Source of the DNA: JBCKUK01 sp038924905
Lineage (GTDB): Bacteria; Pseudomonadota; Gammaproteobacteria; Burkholderiales; Methylophilaceae
Direction of reading: 5' to 3'
Assembly (NCBI GenBank): GCA_038924905.1
Contig: JBCKUK010000010.1
Span: forward strand, 1-43,027
DNA length: 43,027 nt
The first letter of the stretch is position 1, and the number at the start of each line of letters is the position of its first letter. A program made the position numbers and the translations under genes. Shown here one piece after another: positions 23,307 through 31,718 of this stretch. Below the pieces are notes generated by a model, which searched no databases, was not told the DNA's origin, and was given only the letters and a program-made list of their open reading frames with translations.

Positions 23307-25067
23307 CTAAAACAAGATCAAATACACTAGGAACACAGAAACGCCCACGACCATCGCCAGCGCGTAATGCTGGAGCTGGCCGCTCTGGATCCGCCGCATG
23401 CGGAGAGCGCAGGCATGCGTTACCGAAGCCACGCCGTTCACGGCTCCATCAATGACGCGGCGTTCGAAAACCCACAACCATTGAACCAATCGCTCGGTCG
23501 GATTGAGGATCAGTGTGAGGTAGGCTTCGCCGAGGAGGGCATCGGCGCGAGCAATGGGATGGGCGGCCAGCCAGAGCAGGCCCCGCGCGCCCTTGCGGTA
23601 AAACCAGTCGGTGTCCAGGCTGATCTTCGGCTCCGGATCCAACTGCTTTAAGAGCAGCATGAATCCCAGGGCCGTGAACAGCAGCACCTGCAACGTCCCC
23701 ACCACTTTATGCGTCGTGTACGGCGCATAATCCACCGCATAGGGCAGCAGCGCATAGAGCGTCTGCGGCGCCACCCCGATCCCCACGCACAGCAACGCCG
23801 CCAGCCCCATCGCCCACAGCATATTCGCGGGCGGCTCACTCACGCGAATCCCCGAATCCTTGCCGAAAAAGGTGTAATACGGCAGCTTGAGTCCCGTATG
23901 CAGAAACGTCCCCGCCGAGGCCAGCGTCAGCATCAGCCAGATCGTCGTCAGATGGCTCTCGTGTGCCGCCGCCAGCACCATTGACTTGCTCACAAAACCG
24001 CTGAACAGGGGAAAGGCCGAGATGGAAAATCCCCCGATCATGTACAGCGTCAGCGTGATCGGCATGCTCCGATACAGCCCCCCCAGCTCAGTCAGCTTGC
24101 GCTTGCCGGTCATCTGGATCACCGCCCCGGCCCCCATGAACAGCAAGCCCTTGTACAGGATATGCGCAAAGGCATGGGCCGATGCGCCGTTCAGCGCCAG
24201 CTCCGTCCCCATCCCCACCGCCGCCACCATGAACCCTACCTGGCTGATGATGTGATAGGCCAATAAGCGCCGGATGTCGTTCTCCAGCACGGCATACACC
24301 ACCCCGTAGATCGCCATCACCGCGCCCAGCCAGACCAACTCCTCCGTCCCCGGAAATCCACGAATTAAGGCGTAGACCGCCGTCTTGGTCGTAAACGCGC
24401 TCAAGAAGACCGCCCCCGTCACGGTTGCCTCCGGATAGGCATCCGATAGCCACGCCGACAGCGGCGGCACCGCCGCATTCACTAAAAATCCGATCAGGAT
24501 CAAAACCGGCCCGATGCCGTTAACCGCCGTCGGCTCAAACGCCGTGCTGCCCGTCTCGACCAGCTGGATCACCACCCCGCCCAACAGACACACCCCGCCG
24601 AAGAGATGCATCAAGATATATCGAAACCCGGCGGCGAGCGACGCCGCATCCCGTTGCAGCCAGATCAAGAAGACGGAGGAGAAGACCATCACTTCCGAGA
24701 AAATAAAGACGCTGATATAATCGCCCGCGAAAACGACCCCCAGCGCCCCGCCCACGTAAATCAATGCCGCCGCGGAGTGCCCCGTCTTGCCCTTCTCGTG
24801 CAGTCCATACATGATCCCGATAAACGCCATGAGGATAAAGATCACCCCAAACAGCCGGCTCAGGGCATCCACCCGGCCCAAGATCAGCTCTTGCCCCAAA
24901 AAGGCATAGACCCCATACACCCCGGGTGAGGCGGCCAGAAGCGCGAGGCCCGCCACCACCGGGATCAGCAGCAGATAGACCCCGCGAAGACGCCCCCGCA
25001 CCCATGGCAGCAGCACCGCTCCGAGAAAGAAAACCGCTGCCGGATGGAGAAAGAACCCCTCAGTCAT
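23307..25067 (-). CDS. MnhD/MrpD-like antiporter subunit with NuoL-type C-terminal helix
   Basis: A 586-residue protein in the NuoL position. Residues 1-475 are an antiporter-like domain of MnhD character: E125 (FIFSEVMVFSS, TM5), K228 (SAFTTKTAVYALIRG, TM8), K306 (HILYKGLLFMGAG) and K361 (SGFVSKSMVLA, TM12). The TM7 lysine is replaced by N197 (GFLVNAAVPPLSAW), which as I recall is usual in this subfamily. Residues 484-586 form an extra region: DTDWFYRKGARGLLW, a long amphipathic stretch and a last helix after RRIQSGQLQHYALAMV, matching the lateral helix HL plus TM16 of NuoL. It can therefore replace NuoL structurally. It overlaps the small gene upstream by 8 bases. Confidence 0.85.
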   Translation of the reverse strand: MTEGFFLHPAAVFFLGAVLLPWVRGRLRGVYLLLIPVVAGLALLAASPGVYGVYAFLGQELILGRVDALSRLFGVIFILMAFIGIMYGLHEKGKTGHSAAALIYVGGALGVVFAGDYISVFIFSEVMVFSSVFLIWLQRDAASLAAGFRYILMHLFGGVCLLGGVVIQLVETGSTAFEPTAVNGIGPVLILIGFLVNAAVPPLSAWLSDAYPEATVTGAVFLSAFTTKTAVYALIRGFPGTEELVWLGAVMAIYGVVYAVLENDIRRLLAYHIISQVGFMVAAVGMGTELALNGASAHAFAHILYKGLLFMGAGAVIQMTGKRKLTELGGLYRSMPITLTLYMIGGFSISAFPLFSGFVSKSMVLAAAHESHLTTIWLMLTLASAGTFLHTGLKLPYYTFFGKDSGIRVSEPPANMLWAMGLAALLCVGIGVAPQTLYALLPYAVDYAPYTTHKVVGTLQVLLFTALGFMLLLKQLDPEPKISLDTDWFYRKGARGLLWLAAHPIARADALLGEAYLTLILNPTERLVQWLWVFERRVIDGAVNGVASVTHACALRMRRIQSGQLQHYALAMVVGVSVFLVYLILF

Positions 25068-25317
25068 AATAATTCTCGCGCTTCATCAATCCCGCATGCC
25101 CGACCAGCTTTGATACCACGATGATCAAGACACAGGAAATGAAGCCGTATACCGCGCTAAATCCCGTCAGCGCCTCCCACCAAGGCAGTCCTGCCTTCTT
25201 CGGCAGCAGCAGATCCATCAGCACCAGAGCGACCAGCACGGCATAGAACAGCCACCGCGCAGTCGCACTGACTCGGATCGCTTCCACCCGCGCCACCCAT
25301 TTCGGCGTTCCGCTCAT
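25060..25317 (-). CDS. Small two-helix membrane protein between the MnhD-like subunits
   Basis: The start is the ATG at 25317, in ATGA overlap with the preceding subunit; the longer frame to 25416 is the shadow of that gene. The 85-residue product has a basic N-terminus (SGTPKWVARVEAIRVSATAR), helix 1 (WLFYAVLVALVLMDLLL), helix 2 (YGFISCVLIIVVSKLVG) and ends HAGLMKRENYYD. It has no counterpart in canonical complex I. The tight overlaps on both sides suggest it is made in step with the two large subunits and sits beside them. Family not recognised with certainty; it resembles small proteins placed in similar antiporter clusters. Confidence 0.75.
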   Translation of the reverse strand: MSGTPKWVARVEAIRVSATARWLFYAVLVALVLMDLLLPKKAGLPWWEALTGFSAVYGFISCVLIIVVSKLVGHAGLMKRENYYD

Positions 25318-26777
25318 CGAATCACCTGCTTCGCCAAGGTTAGAAAGGGTTCGGGATACAGGCCCAGCATCACTGTCACCGCCGCCGTCAGCACCAACGG
25401 CACGACCATCGTCCACGGCGCCTCCTGCCGCACCGCGCTCTCGCCTCCCGCCGGCGCCTCAAAATAGGCCTTGTACAGGATCGGCAAAAAATAAGCCGCA
25501 TTAAGCAGTGTGCTGCTCAATAACACGATTAATAGCACCGGCTGCTGCGCCTCAATCGAGCCCACTGCCAGCCCCCACTTGCTCGTAAAGCCCGCCAGCG
25601 GCGGCACCCCGATCAGGCTCAAGGCCCCCACGGTAAATGCCCCCATGGTCCACGGCATGCGTCGCGCGAGCCCGCTCAACTCGCTCACCTGCGTCTTATG
25701 CGACGCGACATAGATCGCACCCGCACAGAAAAACAAGGTGATCTTCGCAAAGGCATGGGCGGCGATCTGCATCACGCTCCCCACCATTCCCGCCGGGGTC
25801 AGCAGCGCCACTCCCAGGATCACATACGACAACTGGCTCACCGTCGAGTAGGCCAAGCGCAATTTTAAATTGTCCTGCGTCAGCGCGATCACCGAGGCCA
25901 ACAGGATCGTCGCCGAGACAAAGAAGGCCGTCGGTATCCCCACCTGCAGCCGCCCCAGCAGAGCCACCCCAAACACGTCCACCATCACCAGCACGACCGA
26001 GAACACACCCACCTTCACCACCGCCACCGCATGCAACAAGGCGCTTACCGGCGTCGGCGCGATCATCGCCGTCGGCAACCAGTTGTGCAACGGCATGATC
26101 GCCGCCTTCGTCAATCCCGCCATAAACAGTACAAAGATCACCGTCAGCAGGATCGGATCCGCTCCCGCCGGAAACAGTCCTCCCGGCTTAAACTCCAAGG
26201 TTCCCGCCACCATGTAGGTCAACAACAGCGCCGCCAGCAAAAAGGTCTTCGACGTCCCCAGCAGATACACCATGTACTTGCGGCCCCCCGCAAAGGCCGC
26301 CGCCGTCTGATGATGGATCACCAACGGATAGGTCACAAAGGTCAACATCTCATAGAATAAAAACAGCGTGAACAGGCTCCCCGAAAACGCCACCCCCAAC
26401 GCCGCCGACAGCGACAGCGCAAAGCAGGCAAAAAAGCGCGTCTGCGCATGCTCCTGCAGTGTCCGCATGTAGCCCATCGAATAGACCGTCGTCACGATCC
26501 ACAAGAACGACGCCACGCCTCCAAACAAGAGCCCCGGACCGTCCACCCGAAAACTAAGCGTCACACCCGGCAGCAACTCCACCACCTGATACTTCACCAC
26601 CCCGCCAGCCCACACCACCGGCACCATCGACATCACCAGGATAAACTGCACCGCACCCGCTAATAGGCTGCACCCCTCCCGCAGGTTCGGCTGCCGACCC
26701 AAGGCCAACACCATCAAACCACCCGCCGCCGCAGCCGCCACCGCCAACAACGGCACGATCGATACCACCGGCTCCAT
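25314..26777 (-). CDS. MnhD/MrpD-like antiporter subunit, no lateral helix
   Basis: A 487-residue antiporter-like protein right after nuoK. E143 (FLFYEMLTFVTYPLV), K224 (AGLTKAAIMPLHNWLP), K255 (LLHAVAVVKVGVFS) and K400 (LAGFTSKWGLA) supply a complete set of channel residues. The APTPVSALLHAVAVVK motif is that of the NuoL/MrpA-MrpD group. It ends at residue 487 with no amphipathic helix, so it should form a pumping module but not span the arm. GC-rich with many CCC codons, unlike nuoA-nuoI. Stop overlaps the small gene by 4 bases. NuoK is 18 bases upstream. Confidence 0.85.
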   Translation of the reverse strand: MEPVVSIVPLLAVAAAAAGGLMVLALGRQPNLREGCSLLAGAVQFILVMSMVPVVWAGGVVKYQVVELLPGVTLSFRVDGPGLLFGGVASFLWIVTTVYSMGYMRTLQEHAQTRFFACFALSLSAALGVAFSGSLFTLFLFYEMLTFVTYPLVIHHQTAAAFAGGRKYMVYLLGTSKTFLLAALLLTYMVAGTLEFKPGGLFPAGADPILLTVIFVLFMAGLTKAAIMPLHNWLPTAMIAPTPVSALLHAVAVVKVGVFSVVLVMVDVFGVALLGRLQVGIPTAFFVSATILLASVIALTQDNLKLRLAYSTVSQLSYVILGVALLTPAGMVGSVMQIAAHAFAKITLFFCAGAIYVASHKTQVSELSGLARRMPWTMGAFTVGALSLIGVPPLAGFTSKWGLAVGSIEAQQPVLLIVLLSSTLLNAAYFLPILYKAYFEAPAGGESAVRQEAPWTMVVPLVLTAAVTVMLGLYPEPFLTLAKQVIR

Positions 26778-26795
26778 CTCGCTCAGGATGGTTCG

Positions 26796-27101
26796 TTACC
26801 CATGCAGGCTGTCGAGGTCGTCGGCGTGGATCGTGCGCAAATTGCGGAACAGCGCGATCAGAATGGCCAGGCCGATGGCGGCTTCCGCCGCGGCAACCGC
26901 CAGGATGAAGAAAACGAAAATCTGTCCGGCCGGGTCGCCCAGGTAGTGCGAGAAGGCGATGAAGTTCGTGTTGACGGCCAGCAGCATCAGCTCGATGGAC
27001 ATCAACATGACGATCAGGTTTTTCCGGTTGAGGAAGATGCCGACGACGCCGATGACGAACAGCAGCGCTGCCAGCACCAGGTAATGCGGCAGCGATATCA
27101 A
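26796..27101 (-). CDS. nuoK: NADH-quinone oxidoreductase subunit K
   Basis: A 101-residue three-helix protein: LVLAALLFVIGVVGIFLNRK, LIVMLMSIELMLLAVNTNFI and FILAVAAAEAAIGLAILIAL. The two buried glutamates E37 (SIELMLLAVN) and E73 (AAAEAAIGLAI) that carry the proton relay are present. Overlaps nuoJ by 4 bases. High GC, as for nuoJ and nuoN. Confidence 0.96.
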   Translation of the reverse strand: MISLPHYLVLAALLFVIGVVGIFLNRKNLIVMLMSIELMLLAVNTNFIAFSHYLGDPAGQIFVFFILAVAAAEAAIGLAILIALFRNLRTIHADDLDSLHG

Positions 27102-27715
27102 CCGCCCCCCTCTTCCTTTTTCACCGCCGGCATCGAAACCAGGCGCACCCGATCCTGGCGGCGCACCGCCACCTGGGTGGCCGGATCCTGATACTTGGTA
27201 TTCTTGCGCCGGCGCAGGGTGAGGGTAATGGCAGCCACGATCGCCACCAGCAGGATCACACCGGTGATCTCGAACGGATAAACATAGTGGGTATAGATCA
27301 GACGGCCCAATTCCTTGGTGTTGCTATAGCCGGCGGCGGTAGGCGGCGGCGCGGGCGTCTCCCCCAGGCCGAAATATCCTCCGCCCAGCACGATCGCCAT
27401 GACCGCCACCATCACGCCGGCAACCACCAGCGCCAGCGCCAGGTAATTCCAGTAGCCTTGCCGCAGCCGGTCAAGATTGATGTCCAGCATCATCACCACG
27501 AACAGGAACAGCACCATCACCGCGCCGACGTAGACCAGCACCAGCACGATGGCGAGGAACTCGGCTCTGAGCAGCAGCCAGATGCCGGCGGCGGTGAAGA
27601 ACGCGAGCACCAGGTAGAGCACCGCGTGCACCGGGTTGCGCGCGGTGATCACGCACAGCGCGGCGAAAATCAGCACCGCCGCGAAAAAATAGAATATAAA
27701 AGTATGAAAAGTCAT
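27098..27715 (-). CDS. nuoJ: NADH-quinone oxidoreductase subunit J
   Basis: The start is the ATG at 27715 (MTFHTFIFYFFAAVLIFAAL), with AAGAG upstream; the 12 extra codons before it read through a repeat. The 205-residue product has five helices, including the conserved VLVYVGAVMVLFLFVVMMLD (TM3, the helix that rotates in the enzyme cycle). The basic tail TLRRRKNTKYQDPATQVAVR is usual in betaproteobacteria. It is the first gene of the GC-rich block; the repeat-filled gap to nuoI is 91 bases. Confidence 0.95.
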   Translation of the reverse strand: MTFHTFIFYFFAAVLIFAALCVITARNPVHAVLYLVLAFFTAAGIWLLLRAEFLAIVLVLVYVGAVMVLFLFVVMMLDINLDRLRQGYWNYLALALVVAGVMVAVMAIVLGGGYFGLGETPAPPPTAAGYSNTKELGRLIYTHYVYPFEITGVILLVAIVAAITLTLRRRKNTKYQDPATQVAVRRQDRVRLVSMPAVKKEEGGG

Positions 27716-27724
27716 TTTACTCTT

Positions 27725-27800
27725 GGTGAAACGTGAAACGTGAAACGACACGTCCCGCCCGGAGTTTGATCTTACATTTCACTTTTCACGTTTCACTTTA
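27725..27800. repeat. GTGAAAC tandem/inverted repeats at the nuoI-nuoJ boundary
   Basis: GGTGAAACGTGAAACGTGAAAC (three GTGAAAC units, 27726-27746) faces CATTTCACTTTTCACGTTTCAC (27775-27796), roughly its complement. It lies where nuoI-side AT-rich composition changes to the GC-rich nuoJ side and probably marks the second end of the acquired block. Confidence 0.6.
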
Positions 27801-27806
27801 CACGAT

Positions 27807-28298
27807 TTATCGGTACGCCGCATCTTCGGCTCGGTCTTTTGCAATCTGTTCTTCGTAGGCATCGCCGATCGCGAGCAGCATCTCTTTGGTGTAGAGCAAA
27901 TCCCCACGCTTTTCACCGTGGTAATCCAAAATTCTGGTCTCGACAATAGCATCAACCGGGCAGGATTCTTCACACAGGCCGCAGAAAATACACTTGGTCA
28001 GATCTATATCGAAGCGCGTGGTACGGCGTGTGTTGTCCTCGCGCTGCTCGGATTCAATGGTAATCGCCAGCGCCGGACACACGGCTTCACACAGCTTGCA
28101 GGCAATGCAGCGTTCCTCGCCATTAGGGTAACGGCGCAATGCAAGCAAACCGCGAAAGCGCGGCGACATTGGCGTACGCTCTTCCGGATATTGGATAGTG
28201 ATTTTGCGTGCAAAAAAGTAACGGCCAGTCAGCGCCATGCCTTTGAGCAACTCAATCAGCATCAAACTGGAAAGAACAGTCTTCACTTTACTGAACAT
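27807..28298 (-). CDS. nuoI: NADH-quinone oxidoreductase subunit I
   Basis: The start is the ATG at 28298: GAGG lies eight bases upstream of it, but only two from the ATG at 28304. The 163-residue product carries two [4Fe-4S] motifs, CIACKLCEAVCP and CIFCGLCEESCP (clusters N6a and N6b), an N-terminal amphipathic helix (VLSSLMLIELLKGMALTGRY) and the betaproteobacterial end AIGDAYEEQIAKDRAEDAAY. It passes electrons from NuoG to NuoB. This is the last AT-richer gene before the composition change. Confidence 0.96.
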   Translation of the reverse strand: MFSKVKTVLSSLMLIELLKGMALTGRYFFARKITIQYPEERTPMSPRFRGLLALRRYPNGEERCIACKLCEAVCPALAITIESEQREDNTRRTTRFDIDLTKCIFCGLCEESCPVDAIVETRILDYHGEKRGDLLYTKEMLLAIGDAYEEQIAKDRAEDAAYR

Positions 28299-28308
28299 GT
28301 TCATTGCC

Positions 28309-29328
28309 TCAATGGAACAGATATCCAAGACGCGTCTGCATCAAACCGCCGACCACGATAATCCACACCAGCGTAATCGGGATAAATACCTTCCAGCCCA
28401 GGCGCATGATTTGGTCATAGCGATAGCGCGGGAAGGTGGCGCGGAACCACAGGAAAAAGAACAGCATAAATGCCAGCTTGGCCAGCAGCCAGAGGAAGCT
28501 GTCCGGCAGGAATGGCACTGGCGACAACCAGCCGCCGAGGAACATGATGACCGCCAGCATGGAGACTAGAATCATATTGGCGTATTCGGCCAGGAAAAAT
28601 ATGGCGAAAGCCATGCCGGAATACTCCACATGGAACCCACCGACGATTTCTGATTCGCCCTCGGCCACATCAAACGGGGCGCGGTTGGTTTCCGCGACAG
28701 CGCTAATAAAATAAACAATAAAGAGAGGGAACAGCGGCAGCCAATACCATTGCCAGAAACCGCCGGATTGCGCTAACACGATCTTGCCCAGGTTAAGGCT
28801 GCCGGCTGACATCAGCACACCCACCAGCGCAAAACCCATGGCTATTTCATAAGAAACAATCTGTGCCGCAGAGCGCACGCTGCCAAGGAAGGCGTATTTA
28901 GAGTTAGAAGCCCAGCCAGCGATGATCACACCATAGACGGCAACCGAGGTCATGGCCAGGATATACAACAGGCCAGCATCAATATTTGCCAGCGTCATAT
29001 TCAAATCAAATGGCACCACTGCCCAAGCCGCGAGGGAGGGTGCAATGGTTAACACCGGCGCCAGCATAAAGAGGAATTTGCTGGCCTTGGTCGGCAGGAT
29101 AATTTCTTTGAATAGCAACTTGAGACCATCGGCAATCGGCTGCAGCAGCCCAAAATAACCCACCCGGTTGGGGCCGATACGCACCTGCATAAAGCCAATC
29201 ACCTTGCGTTCAGCCAGGGTCAGATACGCCACGCAAAGCATCAGCGGCACCACAATGGCGACAATCTTGGCCAACGTCCACGCCGTTATCACGATGCCCG
29301 GCCACCAGCTATGTAGTAGCGCCATCAT
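28309..29328 (-). CDS. nuoH: NADH-quinone oxidoreductase subunit H
   Basis: A 339-residue membrane protein with eight or more helices that forms the quinone entry site together with NuoB and NuoD. ERKVIGFMQVRIGPNRVGYF (after TM1), NSKYAFLGSVRSAAQIVSYE and the acidic loop NRAPFDVAEGESEIVGGFHV are all complete, as is the RATFPRYRYDQIMRLGWKVF end. Its start overlaps nuoG by 4 bases. Confidence 0.97.
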   Translation of the reverse strand: MMALLHSWWPGIVITAWTLAKIVAIVVPLMLCVAYLTLAERKVIGFMQVRIGPNRVGYFGLLQPIADGLKLLFKEIILPTKASKFLFMLAPVLTIAPSLAAWAVVPFDLNMTLANIDAGLLYILAMTSVAVYGVIIAGWASNSKYAFLGSVRSAAQIVSYEIAMGFALVGVLMSAGSLNLGKIVLAQSGGFWQWYWLPLFPLFIVYFISAVAETNRAPFDVAEGESEIVGGFHVEYSGMAFAIFFLAEYANMILVSMLAVIMFLGGWLSPVPFLPDSFLWLLAKLAFMLFFFLWFRATFPRYRYDQIMRLGWKVFIPITLVWIIVVGGLMQTRLGYLFH

Positions 29329-31718
29329 TTACGCGCCGCAACCTTCTCTACCAAGATTGCACCCATCAAATCACCCAGCGCGGCGGTTAGGGGATTTGCC
29401 GCTGGCACACGCACGCAACCTGGTGGCACACGGTCATCCGCTTTGGCCGTGAGTGTCACGCTGCCAGCGCCCTGCTTCACCAGCACCTGTTCACCATCTT
29501 TTAAACCCAGCTTGGCGAGTTGCTCGCTGTGCATACCAGCCACGGCCTTGGCGGTATATTTGGTTTTTTGCAATGACGGTGAACGCCGCACAACGCTATC
29601 CGACTGGTATTGCGGTATTTCACCTACGCGTTGTAGCGCATCGGTCTTGGTTTTGAGGTTGATATCGCCCAATTTTCCAGAATGGTTATCCAAGCGCTTC
29701 TTCACAACTTTTGCAGGCTCCTCGCCAGCGAATACTTCATTCTTTACTTGCTCACTACTATCAAAATCAAAACCGCTCAAACCCAGCGTATTGCCCAGCA
29801 CGCGTAGCACTTTCCAGGCTGGGCGGCACTCGCCCATCGGCTTAGCTGCCGCGCTAAAGCTCTGCACGCGGCCTTCCATATTGACCAAGGTGCCGGAAGT
29901 CTCGGTAAACGGCGCAATAGGTAATAGCACGTGCGCATTTTCCAGCGCGTCTGATTGATAGGCGGTCAGTGCCACCACGCACTCGGCTTGCTGCATGGCA
30001 AGCCGCGCCTGTGCAGCATTGTGGCAATCCAGCTCAGGCTCCACATTGACCAGTAAATAGGCCTTGCGCGGGGCTTCCAGCATGGTTTTGGCATTGAGGC
30101 CGCCATTGGCGGGCAATGCCCCTGCCACATCCGCCCCTACACTATTGGCCGCAACAGGAAGCACGCCAAAGGTGCCGCTGCACGGCGTAGCAATGGCCTC
30201 GGCCAAACCAAGAATTTCGGCATAACGCGGATGATGTTGCGCAATGCTGCCCAGGAACACGCCAACGCGCGGTTTCAGCAGAGAGTAATTTTTGCCCAGC
30301 CCAGCCAGGCTCTCGGCGATGGCCTGGCAGTTATCCTGCACCTTGACGCTCTTGAGTAATTCACTCGTCGGCTTGGGCAGGGCTGAAGAAATACGCTGTA
30401 TGCCAGACATGGCTTTCAAGATTTGCGCGAGGCTATTCACCATGTCATTCGGCGGAGAAATCGCCTTGGCGGTCACCGGCATCAATGGGTCGTCATCCAG
30501 CGGATTCACCAGTGATAACTCTGCGCCTTTAGCCACAGCCTTGCGCAAGCGCTGGCTGAGCAATGGGTGCTCGTTGCGCAGATTGCTGCCGATGACCAGG
30601 ATGCGATCCATGGTCTGTAAATCGGCAATATTGCAGCCCATCCAGTGCACGCCCTTGCTGCCAGCATCCAGGCGGAAATCGCCTTGGCGTAAACGGTGGT
30701 CCACATTACCGCAACCCAGCCCTTGCGCCAACTTCTTTGCCAGATGCACTTCTTCCAGCGTGCTATTGGGCGAAACCAGCACGCCGATGTCGTTGCCATC
30801 CTTGTCCGCAATTTCCTTCAAATGGCCAGCAGCAAATTCCAGCGCGGTTTTCCAGTCCGTTTCGTGCCATTCTCCGTGGTGCCTGATCATGGGCACGGTC
30901 AGGCGATCAGGGCTATTCAGGCCTTCGTAGGAGAAACGGTCACGATCTGACAGCCAGCATTCGTTGATACTTTCTTCCTCGCGCGGCAATACCCGCATCA
31001 CGCGACCATCCTTCACCTGCACCTCGATATGCGAGCCTAGCCCATCATGCGCAGCGATGGATGGACGGCGTGCCAGCTCCCAGTTGCGGGCTGAATAACG
31101 AAATGGCTTGGAGGTCAAGGCGCCCACCGGACAAAGGTCAATGATATTGCCGGAAAGCTCTGACTCGACGCTCTTGTCCACATAGGCGGCAATTTCCGCA
31201 TGTTCGCCGCGCCCAACCATGCCCAGTTCCATCATGCCGCCGACTTCCTTCAGGAATCGCACACAGCGTGTGCACTGGATGCAGCGTGTCATGTCGGTAG
31301 AAATCAACGGCCCGATATCTTTATTGAGCACCACGCGTTTCTCTTCGGTATAGCGCGAGCCGCTTGTACCATAAGCCACCGCGATATCCTGCAAATCGCA
31401 TTCGCCGCCCTCGTCGCAAATCGGGCAATCCAGCGGGTGGTTAATCAGCAAAAATTCCATCACGCTTTTTTGCGCGGCGATGGCAATTGGCGAGCGCGTA
31501 AAAATCTTCATGCCCTCGGTCACTGGCGTAGCGCAAGCCGGAAATGGTATGTTAAACTTTTCGATTTGCACCAGACACATGCGGCAATTGGCGGCAACCG
31601 TCAGTTTTTTGTGGTAGCAGAAACGGGGGATTTCAATGCCCATACTGTCCGCGGCATTGATAATGGTCGTGCCAGGTTCGACCTCGATTGCTATACCGTC
31701 AATTTCGATGTTTGGCAT
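29325..31718 (-). CDS. nuoG: NADH-quinone oxidoreductase subunit G
   Basis: A 797-residue Fe-S protein. The N-terminal ferredoxin domain holds the N1b cluster (FCYHKKLTVAANCRMCL, then ACATPV); next are the N5 ligands (INHPLDCPICDEGGECDLQD) and N4 (CIQCTRCVRFLKEVGG, later NIIDLCPVGALTSKPF). The molybdopterin-like domain follows (ELARRPSIAAHDGLGSHIEV). Typical betaproteobacterial length. It shares TAATG with nuoF, so translation is coupled. Confidence 0.96.
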   Translation of the reverse strand: MPNIEIDGIAIEVEPGTTIINAADSMGIEIPRFCYHKKLTVAANCRMCLVQIEKFNIPFPACATPVTEGMKIFTRSPIAIAAQKSVMEFLLINHPLDCPICDEGGECDLQDIAVAYGTSGSRYTEEKRVVLNKDIGPLISTDMTRCIQCTRCVRFLKEVGGMMELGMVGRGEHAEIAAYVDKSVESELSGNIIDLCPVGALTSKPFRYSARNWELARRPSIAAHDGLGSHIEVQVKDGRVMRVLPREEESINECWLSDRDRFSYEGLNSPDRLTVPMIRHHGEWHETDWKTALEFAAGHLKEIADKDGNDIGVLVSPNSTLEEVHLAKKLAQGLGCGNVDHRLRQGDFRLDAGSKGVHWMGCNIADLQTMDRILVIGSNLRNEHPLLSQRLRKAVAKGAELSLVNPLDDDPLMPVTAKAISPPNDMVNSLAQILKAMSGIQRISSALPKPTSELLKSVKVQDNCQAIAESLAGLGKNYSLLKPRVGVFLGSIAQHHPRYAEILGLAEAIATPCSGTFGVLPVAANSVGADVAGALPANGGLNAKTMLEAPRKAYLLVNVEPELDCHNAAQARLAMQQAECVVALTAYQSDALENAHVLLPIAPFTETSGTLVNMEGRVQSFSAAAKPMGECRPAWKVLRVLGNTLGLSGFDFDSSEQVKNEVFAGEEPAKVVKKRLDNHSGKLGDINLKTKTDALQRVGEIPQYQSDSVVRRSPSLQKTKYTAKAVAGMHSEQLAKLGLKDGEQVLVKQGAGSVTLTAKADDRVPPGCVRVPAANPLTAALGDLMGAILVEKVAARK

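Noticed and set aside
23307..26777. A stand-alone Mrp/Mnh cation antiporter operon or a DabAB carbon-uptake system
   Set aside because: No MrpA, B, C, E, F or G genes and no DUF2309 (DabA) partner are present; the genes are embedded between nuoK and nuoM and the 586-residue subunit carries a NuoL-type lateral helix.
27725..27800. Short repeats resembling a CRISPR array
   Set aside because: Only three 7-base units without spacers of constant length; a recombination or slippage repeat explains them.
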